A stretch of DNA of 64,000 nucleotides from an uncultured Polaribacter sp. (GTDB lineage Bacteria; Bacteroidota; Bacteroidia; Flavobacteriales; Flavobacteriaceae). Numbering within the stretch: position 1 is the first letter of the stretch; the number at the start of each line of letters is the position of its first letter. The stretch spans positions 1-64,000 of the forward strand of contig NZ_CANMVP010000023.1 in assembly GCF_947501385.1 (NCBI RefSeq), read 5' to 3'. A program made the position numbers and the translations under genes. Shown here piece after piece: positions 33,318 through 42,461 of the stretch. The notes under the pieces are model-generated. The model worked only from the letters and a program-made list of their open reading frames with translations, had not been told where the DNA came from and searched no databases.

Positions 33318-34797
33318 TATTCAAAAAATTACATCTTATTATAAAACCAACAAAGCAATTACCTGGGTTTTAGGTTTTCAAATATTTAGATTGCTATTGC
33401 TTCCGTTTATGGGGCTAATGCCGCAAGATGCATACTACTATTTATACGGACAAAATTTATCGCTCTCCTATTTTGATCATCCAGGGATGATTGGTTACAT
33501 TTTAAGAGCATTTACAGATACTTTTGGGCAAACTGTTTTTGTTGTAAAGTTTGCAGACTTTACCATTACCTCTTTAACCATCCTAAGTTTTTACAAACTT
33601 TCTTGTTATTTTTTATCTAAAAACAGACAACACAAAGCATTCATTCTATTTGCTTCTACTATTTTTGTTTCTATTCTATCTTTTAATTCCACGCCAGATG
33701 TACCTTTATTACTATTCTGGACCTTGAGCTTAATTTGTTTGTACAAAGCAATTTTTGAAGAAAAAAAATGGTTTTGGATTTTAGGCGGAATTGCTATGGG
33801 GCTTGCATTCAACAGTAAATACACCGCCATTTTATTACAAATTGGTTTGTTTGCATTTTTATTATTCTCTAATAAATATAGAAAACTACTATTTTCTCCT
33901 TGGTTATGGGTTTCAATTATTATTTCGGTTGCAATTACATTTCCCGTTTGGTATTGGAACTATAAAAATGAATTTGCCTCCTTTGTATTTCAATCTTCTG
34001 CAAGAACAAATTCTATTAGTAAGTTCGAAATTTCTCCTAAAAATTTCTTTGGTGCCATTGGGCATCAACTCTTTTTATTATTGCCTATTTTATTTTTGGT
34101 CATTGTTACATTCACATTTAAATACATTAAAAGAGCTGTATTGAAGTTTAAACTTCCACAATCAAAAACACTATTCTTGTTAGCCTTTTTTGTTCCTACT
34201 TTTGTTGGGTTTTTCCTTATCACTCCTATTTATTGGGTAAAATTAAATTGGATGATGCCTTCTTATATTTCAGGAATTATCCTCGCAGGAATGTTTATCA
34301 GTAAAAAATTATTGAAAATTCAAATTATAATATCGATTGTTTTTCATGTATTAGTAGGTCTTCAAGTTATGTTCTATTTGGTACCTATTAAAAGTGATGA
34401 TACTTGGGTTGGCTGGAAAGAATTGGCTTTAGAAACCGAAAAGTTACAAGAAAAATATACCAACACTTTTGTGTTTTCTAATGATAATTACAAAACAACT
34501 GCCTGTTTAAATTTTTTTATGGATGACAAAGTGTATGCTCAAAACATTATAGGTTTACCAGCATTGCATTTCGATTATTTAGGCGATAACTTAGCAACCT
34601 TAAAAGGAAAAAACGCATTGTTTATAGATTCTGATAAGCGTTTTAGAGATGCGGACAAAAAAGGAGAGGTGAATCCTTTACTGACCTCATACTTTAAAAA
34701 AGTAACTGAATTAGCGCCAATTATCATCAAAATAAACAGTAAAGAAGCAAGAAAATTTTGGGTTTTCTATTGTATTGATTATCAACCTAAAAAATAA
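33310..34797 (+). CDS. ArnT/PMT-like glycosyltransferase family 39 membrane protein
   Basis: The 495-residue protein has about ten to twelve membrane helices and the GT39-type first loop MGLMPQDAYYYLYGQNLSLS followed by YFDHPGMIGYI, in which the acidic residue before AYYY is the catalytic candidate. A soluble tail follows from about residue 365. Such enzymes transfer a sugar from a polyprenyl-phosphate donor to proteins or lipid A in the periplasm; the acceptor here is unknown. It overlaps trmD by 8 bp and lies 110 bp before rplS, so it is an insertion in a usually tight housekeeping pair. Confidence 0.82.
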   Translation: MSSIQKITSYYKTNKAITWVLGFQIFRLLLLPFMGLMPQDAYYYLYGQNLSLSYFDHPGMIGYILRAFTDTFGQTVFVVKFADFTITSLTILSFYKLSCYFLSKNRQHKAFILFASTIFVSILSFNSTPDVPLLLFWTLSLICLYKAIFEEKKWFWILGGIAMGLAFNSKYTAILLQIGLFAFLLFSNKYRKLLFSPWLWVSIIISVAITFPVWYWNYKNEFASFVFQSSARTNSISKFEISPKNFFGAIGHQLFLLLPILFLVIVTFTFKYIKRAVLKFKLPQSKTLFLLAFFVPTFVGFFLITPIYWVKLNWMMPSYISGIILAGMFISKKLLKIQIIISIVFHVLVGLQVMFYLVPIKSDDTWVGWKELALETEKLQEKYTNTFVFSNDNYKTTACLNFFMDDKVYAQNIIGLPALHFDYLGDNLATLKGKNALFIDSDKRFRDADKKGEVNPLLTSYFKKVTELAPIIIKINSKEARKFWVFYCIDYQPKK

Positions 34798-34830
34798 TTG
34801 ATTTTAGTTTTATCAACTAAAAAAAAGTAC

Positions 34831-34838
34831 TATTTTTG
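34831..34838 (+). promoter_or_regulatory. -7 box of rplS
   Basis: TATTTTTG matches TAnnTTTG and would give a leader of about 65 nt before the ATG at 34908. The leader has no obvious hairpin for ribosomal-protein autoregulation. Confidence 0.55.
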
Positions 34839-34907
34839 CACACGCTAAATTAACCTCTGACGAAAAAATCGTGAACGTTGCTTTACAAAAAATTATAAAT
34901 ATTTAAT

Positions 34908-35258
34908 ATGGAAGCTTTAATAAAATTTGTTCAAGACGAATTTGTAACAAAAAAAGAATTTGCAGAATTTGCAGCTGGTGATACAATTACTGTATACTAC
35001 GAAATTAAAGAGGGAGAAAAAGTAAGAACTCAGTTTTTTAGAGGAGTTGTGATACAAAGAAGAGGCGCTGGTCTTTCTGAAACTTTTACAATCAGAAAAA
35101 TGTCTGGTACTGTAGGTGTTGAAAGAATTTTTCCTGTAAACTTACCTTCTATTCAAAAAATTGAAGTTAATAAAAGAGGAAAAGTACGTAGAGCACGTAT
35201 TTTCTACTTTAGAGGTCTTACTGGTAAAAAAGCTAGAATTACTGAAAAAAGAAGATAA
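34908..35258 (+). CDS. rplS: 50S ribosomal protein L19
   Basis: L19 sits at the subunit interface of the 50S particle. The 116-residue product shows the family pattern: FAAGDTITVYYEIKEGEKVR, QFFRGVVIQRRGAGLSETFT, IRKMSGTVGVERIFPVNLPS and a C-terminal VRRARIFYFRGLTGKKARI. Length is normal. It has its own promoter box and a strong terminator. Confidence 0.98.
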   Translation: MEALIKFVQDEFVTKKEFAEFAAGDTITVYYEIKEGEKVRTQFFRGVVIQRRGAGLSETFTIRKMSGTVGVERIFPVNLPSIQKIEVNKRGKVRRARIFYFRGLTGKKARITEKRR

Positions 35259-35279
35259 TTCTTCAATTTATAAAAAATT

Positions 35280-35312
35280 AAAAGGCGCTGTATGTATTAC
35301 AGCGCCTTTTTT
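35280..35312 (+). terminator. Strong intrinsic terminator after rplS
   Basis: AAAGGCGCTGTA, loop TGTAT, TACAGCGCCTTT followed by more T residues; a perfect 12-bp stem 22 bp after the rplS stop. Confidence 0.92.
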
Positions 35313-35962
35313 AATTAACAAATGTTCATAACCTAAGTTAATATAATGTTGATTTATAATTAGTTAAATGTTTTGTAGATTTATAAAACGTATATATATT
35401 GCAATTGTATTTACAAAGTAGTTAAACTGATTGGTCTTCAAAAGCTAAAAAGAAATTATCAGTAAATTCATAAAGTAACGTTCTTTATATATTGGTTGTC
35501 AAATAATTAAAAATACAAAGTAGAAGAATTCGTGGTAAAAAACTTTTTTTTTGAACATATTTGATTTTAGGAAACAAGCAATAGAAACATTGATAAAAAT
35601 CTTCAAAAAGCAGCATGCTTTTTTAAAATTAAGAATGTTTCAAAACAAGAAATAGTTAGTATAATTTCATTCGAAAGAAAGAAATATAAGTGTATTCTTA
35701 TGTATTCTGTAGCAATGCAGACTAGTTTCGAAACTATTTCAAAGAAGCCATATCATAGCAAGAAATTGTTAGATATGGCTTTTATTTTAAACTTCTACGA
35801 AATCGATTTCAAAAATTATCGAAAATGCAATAAAACCCTTCAATTAATAGCATTTTACCAATAATAATACCAACTATAATTCTTAAATTTGCTCGCTTTC
35901 CTAAAAATGATTCTTCATTAAAAAGCAATCCTATTTGTACAATTACCTAAAATTCAATTTAC
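35313..35962. other. 650-bp region without a recognisable gene before icd
   Basis: No protein of reasonable length is encoded in any frame. The region holds a 14-bp palindrome TAGTTTCGAAACTA at 35723-35736 and a terminator-like hairpin at 35745-35784, which implies transcription through its first 470 bp. Possible contents are a small RNA, a long 5' region, or the remains of a decayed gene. Confidence 0.6.
35745..35784 (+). terminator. Orphan terminator-like hairpin in the icd upstream region
   Basis: AAGCCATATC, a 17-nt loop, and GATATGGCTT followed by TTT. No annotated gene precedes it, so it may end an unannotated short transcript. Confidence 0.55.
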
Positions 35963-38188
35963 ATGAGCAAAATAGCTAAAATAATATATACAAAAACAGA
36001 CGAAGCACCTGCTTTGGCAACGCGTTCTTTTTTACCCATTGTTAAAGCTTTTACAAAATCTTCTAACATAGAAATTGAAGTAAAAGACATCTCATTAGCT
36101 TCGAGAATTTTGGCTAATTTTTCTGATTATTTAAAAGAAGATCAAAAAGTAGAAGACGCTTTGGCGCAACTAGGAGATTTGGCAAAACAACCAGACACAA
36201 ATATTATAAAGTTACCAAATATTAGTGCATCTGTACCGCAATTAAATGAAGCTATTAGTGAATTACAGTCTTTGGGCTATGCAATTCCGAATTATCCTGA
36301 AGAAGCAACTACAGACGAGGACAAAGCTGTTTTAGCATTGTACAACAAAGTAAAAGGCTCTGCTGTAAACCCTGTTTTACGTGAAGGAAATTCAGATAGA
36401 AGAGCGCCAAAAGCGGTAAAAAATTATGCCCGTAAAAATCCACATGCTATGGGTGCTTGGTCTGCAGATTCTAAAACACATGTAGCTACCATGACATCAG
36501 GTGATTTTGCACACAATGAAAAATCTATAACTACCAAAGAGGCAACTACGATAAGTATTCACCACATTGCAAAAAATGGAACCAAAATAGTTTTAAAAGA
36601 ATCTTTAGACTTATTGGAAGGAGAAATTATTGATGCGACTGTAATGAGTAAAAAAGCATTAATTGACTTTTTAGAAGAGCAGTATGAAGATGCTTTAGAC
36701 AAAAGCGTATTGTTTTCTTTGCACATGAAAGCAACCATGATGAAAGTTTCTGATCCCATTATATTTGGCCATGCTGTTCGTGTATTCTTTAAAGATTTGT
36801 TTAAAAAACATGGCAAATCGTTTGAAACAATTGGAGTTGACGTCAATAACGGATTGGGTAATTTACTAGAAAAATTAAGTGAATTATCAGAAGAAAAACG
36901 CAAAGAAATTAGAGAAGACATTAGATTTGCTATGGATCATGGACCAGATTTGGCAATGGTAAATAGTGAAAGAGGTATTACCAATTTACATGTACCAAGT
37001 GATGTAATTATAGATGCTTCTATGCCAGCAATGATTAGAACTTCTGGCCAAATGTATAATGCCGATGGTAAATTACAAGACACCAAAGCAATAATTCCTG
37101 ATAGCTCCTACGCGGGCATTTATACTGCCACCATCGATTTTTGTAAAAAAAATGGTGCTTTTGATCCTACAACAATGGGTACTGTGCCAAATGTTGGTTT
37201 AATGGCGCAAAAAGCGGAGGAATATGGTTCTCATGATAAAACTTTTGAAATCTCTGAAAACGGTAAGGTAGTCGTTTTAGATGCTGATGGAAATACATTA
37301 ATAACCCACACAGTAGAAACTGGTGACATTTGGAGAATGTGCCAAACAAAAGATGCCCCAGTACAAGATTGGGTAAAGTTAGCAGTAACTAGAGCAAGCG
37401 CTTCTAAAATGCCTGCAATCTTTTGGTTAGATAAAAACAGAGCACACGATGCTGAAATCATTAAAAAAGTAAATGCATATTTACCAAATCATAATACTAC
37501 TGGCTTAGATATTCAAATTTTATCACCAATAGATGCAACTCATTTTACGTTAGATCGAATTAAAAAAGGAGAAGATACCATATCTGTTTCAGGAAACGTT
37601 TTACGCGATTATTTAACAGATTTATTCCCTATTTTAGAATTAGGTACTTCAGCAAAAATGCTGTCTATTGTTCCTTTAATGAATGGTGGTGGTTTGTTTG
37701 AAACGGGTGCTGGTGGTTCTGCTCCTAAACATGTGCAACAATTCTTAGAAGAAAACCATTTACGTTGGGATTCTTTAGGTGAATTTTTAGCATTAGCCGT
37801 TTCGTTAGAACATTTAGGAAGGTCAAACAACAACGAAAAAGCATTGGTTTTAGCGGAAACATTAGACGATGCTACAGACACCTTTTTAGACCATATGAAA
37901 TCACCTTCTAGAAAAGTGGGTGAGTTAGACAATAGAGGAAGTCATTTTTACATCGCTTTGTATTGGTCACAAGCTTTAGCTAGCCAAACTAAGAATGAAG
38001 AATTAAAATCAGCCTTCACAAAATTAGCGAACGATTTAGCAGCTAATGAAAGTAAAGTCATAAAAGAATTGAATGCAATTCAAGGTTCTGCTGTTGAGAT
38101 TGGGGGCTATTATCAACCCAACAATGCGTTAGCTAATAAAGCAATGAGACCTAATATTACTTTAAATTCATTATTAGAAGGTTTCTAG
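35963..38188 (+). CDS. icd: NADP-dependent isocitrate dehydrogenase, monomeric type
   Basis: It oxidises isocitrate to 2-oxoglutarate with NADP in the TCA cycle. The 741-residue length and sequence are those of monomeric Idh (type II): ASVPQLNEAISELQSLGYAI, VLREGNSDRRAPKAVKNYAR (substrate-binding Ser/Arg region near residue 135), HMKATMMKVSDPIIFGHAV, and NGGGLFETGAGGSAPKHVQQ near residue 580. The cell is cytosolic-type with no signal peptide. It is a single-gene unit between the 650-bp gap and a perfect terminator. Confidence 0.97.
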   Translation: MSKIAKIIYTKTDEAPALATRSFLPIVKAFTKSSNIEIEVKDISLASRILANFSDYLKEDQKVEDALAQLGDLAKQPDTNIIKLPNISASVPQLNEAISELQSLGYAIPNYPEEATTDEDKAVLALYNKVKGSAVNPVLREGNSDRRAPKAVKNYARKNPHAMGAWSADSKTHVATMTSGDFAHNEKSITTKEATTISIHHIAKNGTKIVLKESLDLLEGEIIDATVMSKKALIDFLEEQYEDALDKSVLFSLHMKATMMKVSDPIIFGHAVRVFFKDLFKKHGKSFETIGVDVNNGLGNLLEKLSELSEEKRKEIREDIRFAMDHGPDLAMVNSERGITNLHVPSDVIIDASMPAMIRTSGQMYNADGKLQDTKAIIPDSSYAGIYTATIDFCKKNGAFDPTTMGTVPNVGLMAQKAEEYGSHDKTFEISENGKVVVLDADGNTLITHTVETGDIWRMCQTKDAPVQDWVKLAVTRASASKMPAIFWLDKNRAHDAEIIKKVNAYLPNHNTTGLDIQILSPIDATHFTLDRIKKGEDTISVSGNVLRDYLTDLFPILELGTSAKMLSIVPLMNGGGLFETGAGGSAPKHVQQFLEENHLRWDSLGEFLALAVSLEHLGRSNNNEKALVLAETLDDATDTFLDHMKSPSRKVGELDNRGSHFYIALYWSQALASQTKNEELKSAFTKLANDLAANESKVIKELNAIQGSAVEIGGYYQPNNALANKAMRPNITLNSLLEGF

Positions 38189-38216
38189 TTGTAAAATTTT
38201 CATAAAACATTAACAT

Positions 38217-38243
38217 AAAGAGTGCTAGCTAGCACTCTTTTTT
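38217..38243 (+). terminator. Perfect palindromic terminator after icd
   Basis: AAAGAGTGCTAG directly followed by CTAGCACTCTTT, a 24-bp perfect palindrome followed by T residues, 29 bp after the icd stop. Confidence 0.88.
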
Positions 38244-38277
38244 ATTTAGATTTGGTTTTGTATCAAACCAACGCAAC

Positions 38278-39525
38278 ATGACTAAGAAAAAAATTACTCT
38301 AATTGCTGTAATAGCGCTCATTTTAATATTCGCTACTTACAGCTATTTTTCACCATCTTCAGATGGTAAAGTGTATCTCACAACCAAAGTTAAAAAAGGA
38401 AATTTTGTAAGTGAAGTTGTTACCTCTGGTGAAGCCCAATCTACCAGTTTAAAAAAAATTAATGGTCCAGAAAATCTAAGAAAATTTAAACTGAGAGAAA
38501 TAAAAATTCAAGATTTAGTTGCAGAAGGCACCATTGTAAAAAAGGGTGAATATGTTGGTAGACTTGATCCTTCGGGAGTAAATGAGCAAGTTATAGATGC
38601 AAGATTAAATTTAGAAGCAGCCGTTTCTAAATACACACAAGAACAATTAGACACTACCTTATCTTTAAAACAAGAACGTAATTCTTTAAAAGATTTAGGC
38701 TTTAGTATGGAAGAAACGAAGTTAGAATTAAAGCAATCTATTTATGAACCACCTGCAACGATTAGAAAATTAGAAATTCAGTTTGAAAAACTTGAAAGAG
38801 ATTATAGAGAAAAGCAAGAAAATTATAAAATTAAGAAGAGACAAGCCAATGCCAGAATGGTGGAAGTAGGTACAAAAGTCTCGAAAATTAGAAAAGAATT
38901 AAACAATCTTTTAGATTTATTAAAATCGTTCACCATCTATTCAAACGGAAACGGAATGATCACTTATGTGAGAGAATGGAATGGAGTGAAGAAAAAAGTA
39001 GGCTCTTCTATTAGTCCTTGGGATCCTTCTATTGCTAGTTTACCAGATTTAACTAAAATGGAATCTAAAACCTACGCAAACGAGGTAGATATTAGAAGAA
39101 TTAAAAAAGGGCTCACCGTAAAAGTAGGTTTTGATGCTTTTCCTGATGTTGAATTAGATGGTATTGTAACTGATGTTGCGAATGTTGGTGAAAAGAAAAG
39201 GGGTTCGGATATTAAAGTGTTTCAAGTATTAATTAAGTTGAATGAAACTGATAATAATATCAGACCCGGAATGACCACCTCAAACAGAATTTTAACCTTT
39301 CAAAGAAAAGATGTTTTAAGCATACCTTTAGAAGCGGTTTTTTCTAAAGATTCTATAACGTATGTGTACACCAAAACTGGTTTCTCCATCAATAAAAAAC
39401 AAGTAAAAATTGGCGATTCAAATAACGACGCTGTAATTATTGAAAAAGGTTTATCTGAATCTGATGAAGTTTATTTAAACAAACCAGAAGGACAAGACAA
39501 AACGAGAATAGCAAAACTAAATTAA
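38278..39525 (+). CDS. HlyD/MacA-type periplasmic adaptor protein
   Basis: The 415-residue protein has an N-terminal anchor (residues about 5-22), a lipoyl-like/barrel-sandwich part (KGNFVSEVVTSGEAQSTSLK, and VKKGEYVGRLD), a long coiled coil of about 90-220 (KLEIQFEKLERDYREKQENY) and a beta-barrel domain with VDIRRIKKGLTVKVGFDAF. It links an inner-membrane transporter to an outer-membrane TolC. It heads the operon with the FtsX permease (7-bp gap) and the TolC gene. The exported compound is unknown. Confidence 0.88.
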   Translation: MTKKKITLIAVIALILIFATYSYFSPSSDGKVYLTTKVKKGNFVSEVVTSGEAQSTSLKKINGPENLRKFKLREIKIQDLVAEGTIVKKGEYVGRLDPSGVNEQVIDARLNLEAAVSKYTQEQLDTTLSLKQERNSLKDLGFSMEETKLELKQSIYEPPATIRKLEIQFEKLERDYREKQENYKIKKRQANARMVEVGTKVSKIRKELNNLLDLLKSFTIYSNGNGMITYVREWNGVKKKVGSSISPWDPSIASLPDLTKMESKTYANEVDIRRIKKGLTVKVGFDAFPDVELDGIVTDVANVGEKKRGSDIKVFQVLIKLNETDNNIRPGMTTSNRILTFQRKDVLSIPLEAVFSKDSITYVYTKTGFSINKKQVKIGDSNNDAVIIEKGLSESDEVYLNKPEGQDKTRIAKLN

Positions 39526-39532
39526 CTTTTCT

Positions 39533-40909
39533 ATGTTTAACAAAATTTATATAGAAAAGCTAAAATCTAATTTTAGTGAAGCTGTACGTGTAATAGCCAC
39601 CAATAAAATTAGAACACTCCTTACTTCTTTAGGTATTATTTTTGGTGTTGCCGCTGTAATTACAATGCTAGCCATTGGTAGTGGTGCAGAAAAAGAAATT
39701 TTAGCACAATTAGAATTAGTAGGCGTAAATAATATCGTAATTACTCCCATTTCTGATGAAAAATCTGACAGCAACTCCGATGAGGAATCTGAAGATGGGG
39801 CTGCAGAATCGAATCGTTTTTCTAAAGGATTAGACTTATTGGATGCAAAAAGTATTCAAAAATATATCCCTTCTGTAAAAATTGTGAGTCCCGAAATAAT
39901 CTTAGAAACCTATGTAATTAAAAAAGGAAGACAAAGTCCCGTAAAATTAATTGGCGTTTCTAAAGAATATTTTGAAACCTCTAACATCGATATAGAAAGT
40001 GGAAAAAACTTTTCTTTACCGCAATCTGAAAATGCATTACCCGTTTGTATTATTGGTAAGAAAATTGAGAAAAAACTTTTTACTGGAGAAAGTGCCATTG
40101 GAAAAAGAATCAAAGTGAAAGATGTTTGGTTGCAAGTAATTGGTGTCATTGAAGAAAAATTTATTTCAGATACTGCGCAAGAAAACTTAGGGATTAGAGA
40201 TATGAATCAAGATATTTATATTCCATTACAAACCTTTTTAGTTCGTTATAAAGACAGAAAAATTATTAGTGACGAACCCTTAGATTTTAGTGGAGGTGGG
40301 ATGATTATTATTGGAGGCCAACAACAAGGTCCAAAAAAGAGAATTCCCAGAGGTAATTACCATCAAATAGACAAACTTATTGTACAAGTTAATGACTCAA
40401 AAGAGTTAAACGCAACTGCAGATGTATTGAGTAGAATGTTAAAAAGAAGACATAACAATAGGTTAGATTTTGAAATTTCTATTCCTATTCAATTGCTAAA
40501 ACAACAACAAAAAACCAAACAAATTTTCAACATCGTTTTAAGTATTATTGCAGGTATTTCTCTACTCATTGGTGGTATTGGTATTATGAACATTATGTTG
40601 GCATCTGTTTTAGAAAGAACAAAAGAAATTGGCATTATTAGAGCCATAGGTGCAACCCAAGAAGATGTAATTCTTCAATTTTTAACAGAATCTGTATTGG
40701 TAAGCATTGGTGGTGGTATTATTGGAATTGCTTTGGGTATTATTGCCTCCTATATCTTAGAAATTACCACAGGTATTGAAACGATATTATCTTTAAGTTC
40801 TATTTTACTAGCATTTTTTGTAGCAACACTAATTGGTTTGGTTTTTGGAATTGCTCCTGCAAGATCTGCTGCAAGTAAAAGTCCTATTGAAGCTATTAGA
40901 CATGAATAA
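39533..40909 (+). CDS. ABC transporter permease, MacB/FtsX type (no ATPase domain)
   Basis: The 458-residue protein has the MacB_PCD start with one helix (KIRTLLTSLGIIFGVAAVIT), a large periplasmic domain of about 270 residues, and three C-terminal FtsX helices (residues about 335-450) containing GGIGIMNIMLASVLERTKEI. It lacks the nucleotide-binding domain that MacB proper carries, so a separate ATPase must supply energy; no such gene is in the operon or the window. An acidic stretch (SDEKSDSNSDEESEDGAAES) near residue 80 is unusual. It should form a tripartite exporter with its HlyD and TolC neighbours. Confidence 0.88.
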   Translation: MFNKIYIEKLKSNFSEAVRVIATNKIRTLLTSLGIIFGVAAVITMLAIGSGAEKEILAQLELVGVNNIVITPISDEKSDSNSDEESEDGAAESNRFSKGLDLLDAKSIQKYIPSVKIVSPEIILETYVIKKGRQSPVKLIGVSKEYFETSNIDIESGKNFSLPQSENALPVCIIGKKIEKKLFTGESAIGKRIKVKDVWLQVIGVIEEKFISDTAQENLGIRDMNQDIYIPLQTFLVRYKDRKIISDEPLDFSGGGMIIIGGQQQGPKKRIPRGNYHQIDKLIVQVNDSKELNATADVLSRMLKRRHNNRLDFEISIPIQLLKQQQKTKQIFNIVLSIIAGISLLIGGIGIMNIMLASVLERTKEIGIIRAIGATQEDVILQFLTESVLVSIGGGIIGIALGIIASYILEITTGIETILSLSSILLAFFVATLIGLVFGIAPARSAASKSPIEAIRHE

Positions 40910-40913
40910 AACT

Positions 40914-42374
40914 ATGAAAAAAATAATTATATCTCTTTGTTTTCTAATAACAGGAATTACTTTAGGACAAGAAAAACAATTTATTACCTTAGATCAGGCA
41001 ATAGCAATAGCGCAAGAAAAATCTCCTGATTATAAAGCGTTATTAAATCAAAATCAGGCAAGTTATTGGCGTTATAGAAACTACAAAGCAAGTTTTTTAC
41101 CACAATTAAGATTAGATGCAACGCTACCACAATATTCTAACTCTATAAACAGAATTACAAATGATGAAGGAGAAGATATATTTGTACAAACCAACCAATC
41201 TCGTTTAGAAGGGGTTTTATCTTTAAATCAGAATGTAGCACTTACTGGGGGTACCTTATCTTTTAGTTCTCAATTAGAACGTGTAGATTTATTTTCTAAT
41301 GATGCCACAAGGTTTGCAGTGGTTCCTTTTTCTATAAACTATAGGCAAAACTCTCTATTTTACAATGAGTTTAAATGGGATAAAAAAATAGAGCCTTTAC
41401 TTTATGAAGAAGCAAAAAGGGAATTTATAGAAAACATGGAGCAAATTTCTTTAAATACAGCTAGAAGATATTTTGCGCTGTTAAAAGCGCAAATGCAAAC
41501 TAAAATTGCAGCGTCGAATTTATCGAATCAAGACACGTTATTTCAAATCGCAAAAGGAAGATTTAAAATGGGGAAAATTGCAGAAAACGATTTACTTCAA
41601 ATTGAATTATCTGTACTAAACTCAAAAAACAATGTGACTACCAATGAAATTTCTCTAAAAAGAAGCTCTCAAAATCTGGCTCGTTATTTAGAATTAGAAA
41701 CAGAGAATATTTCTTTAAATATTCCGAAGGAATTATCAACTTTTACAGTAACTGTAGAAAAAGCTTTAGAAGAAGCAAATTCAAATAGAAAAGCAGTAAT
41801 AGAATTTCGTAGAAAACGTATACAGGCAGAAAAAGAAGTAGCAGAAGTGAGAGGTAGTAATAGACTGCAAGTAAGATTGAACGCAAATTTTGGTGTATCT
41901 CAACAAGGAAGCGTTTTTAATGATTTGTTTATGGATTATAACCAACAACAAAGAGTTACCATTTCTGTGGGTATTCCTATTTTAGATTGGGGCGTTTCTA
42001 AATCTCGAAGAAAATTAGTGGAAGCAAACAAAGATCTGATAAATACAAATGTAGAACAGGATGAACAAGAGTTTGAGCAAGAGATATACTTACACGTTTT
42101 AAATTGGCAAAACCAGCGAAACTTTTTAGAAACTGCTCAAAAAGCGCAAGAAATTGCGATAAAAAGATATGACATCACGAAGAAAAGATTCATTTTAGGA
42201 AAAATAACAATTACAGATTTAAACATCGCTTTGCAGGAAAAGGATAATTCTGTACTTCGATATTTAAATTCTTTAGAACAATTCTGGGTAGATTATTACA
42301 CCTTAAGAAGATTAACCTTGTATGATTTTATGAAAAACAGAAAAATTGAAGTGAATGATATTATTTACGATTAA
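40914..42374 (+). CDS. TolC family outer-membrane efflux protein
   Basis: The 486-residue product starts at ATG 40914 with a clear signal peptide (MKKIIISLCFLITGITLGQ) and ITLDQAIAIAQEKSPDYKAL, then two OEP repeats rich in coiled-coil helices and VGIPILDWGVSKSRRKLVEA near residue 360. It should form the outer-membrane duct for the HlyD/FtsX pair. An in-frame ATG at 40902 overlaps the permease stop and is possible; longer forms are unlikely. Start is 4 bp after the permease gene. Confidence 0.9.
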   Translation: MKKIIISLCFLITGITLGQEKQFITLDQAIAIAQEKSPDYKALLNQNQASYWRYRNYKASFLPQLRLDATLPQYSNSINRITNDEGEDIFVQTNQSRLEGVLSLNQNVALTGGTLSFSSQLERVDLFSNDATRFAVVPFSINYRQNSLFYNEFKWDKKIEPLLYEEAKREFIENMEQISLNTARRYFALLKAQMQTKIAASNLSNQDTLFQIAKGRFKMGKIAENDLLQIELSVLNSKNNVTTNEISLKRSSQNLARYLELETENISLNIPKELSTFTVTVEKALEEANSNRKAVIEFRRKRIQAEKEVAEVRGSNRLQVRLNANFGVSQQGSVFNDLFMDYNQQQRVTISVGIPILDWGVSKSRRKLVEANKDLINTNVEQDEQEFEQEIYLHVLNWQNQRNFLETAQKAQEIAIKRYDITKKRFILGKITITDLNIALQEKDNSVLRYLNSLEQFWVDYYTLRRLTLYDFMKNRKIEVNDIIYD

Positions 42375-42422
42375 GACCTTATTTTAAAATACTTTTAACG
42401 TTTTTTTAGCACTTTAGAGTTG

Positions 42423-42430
42423 TACTTTTG
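42423..42430 (+). promoter_or_regulatory. -7 box of the TonB receptor gene
   Basis: TACTTTTG matches TAnnTTTG and lies 31 nt upstream of the ATG at 42462. It separates the receptor/DUF4249 pair from the exporter operon. Confidence 0.5.
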
Positions 42431-42461
42431 TTGCAATTATCTACTTAATAATTAAACAAAA

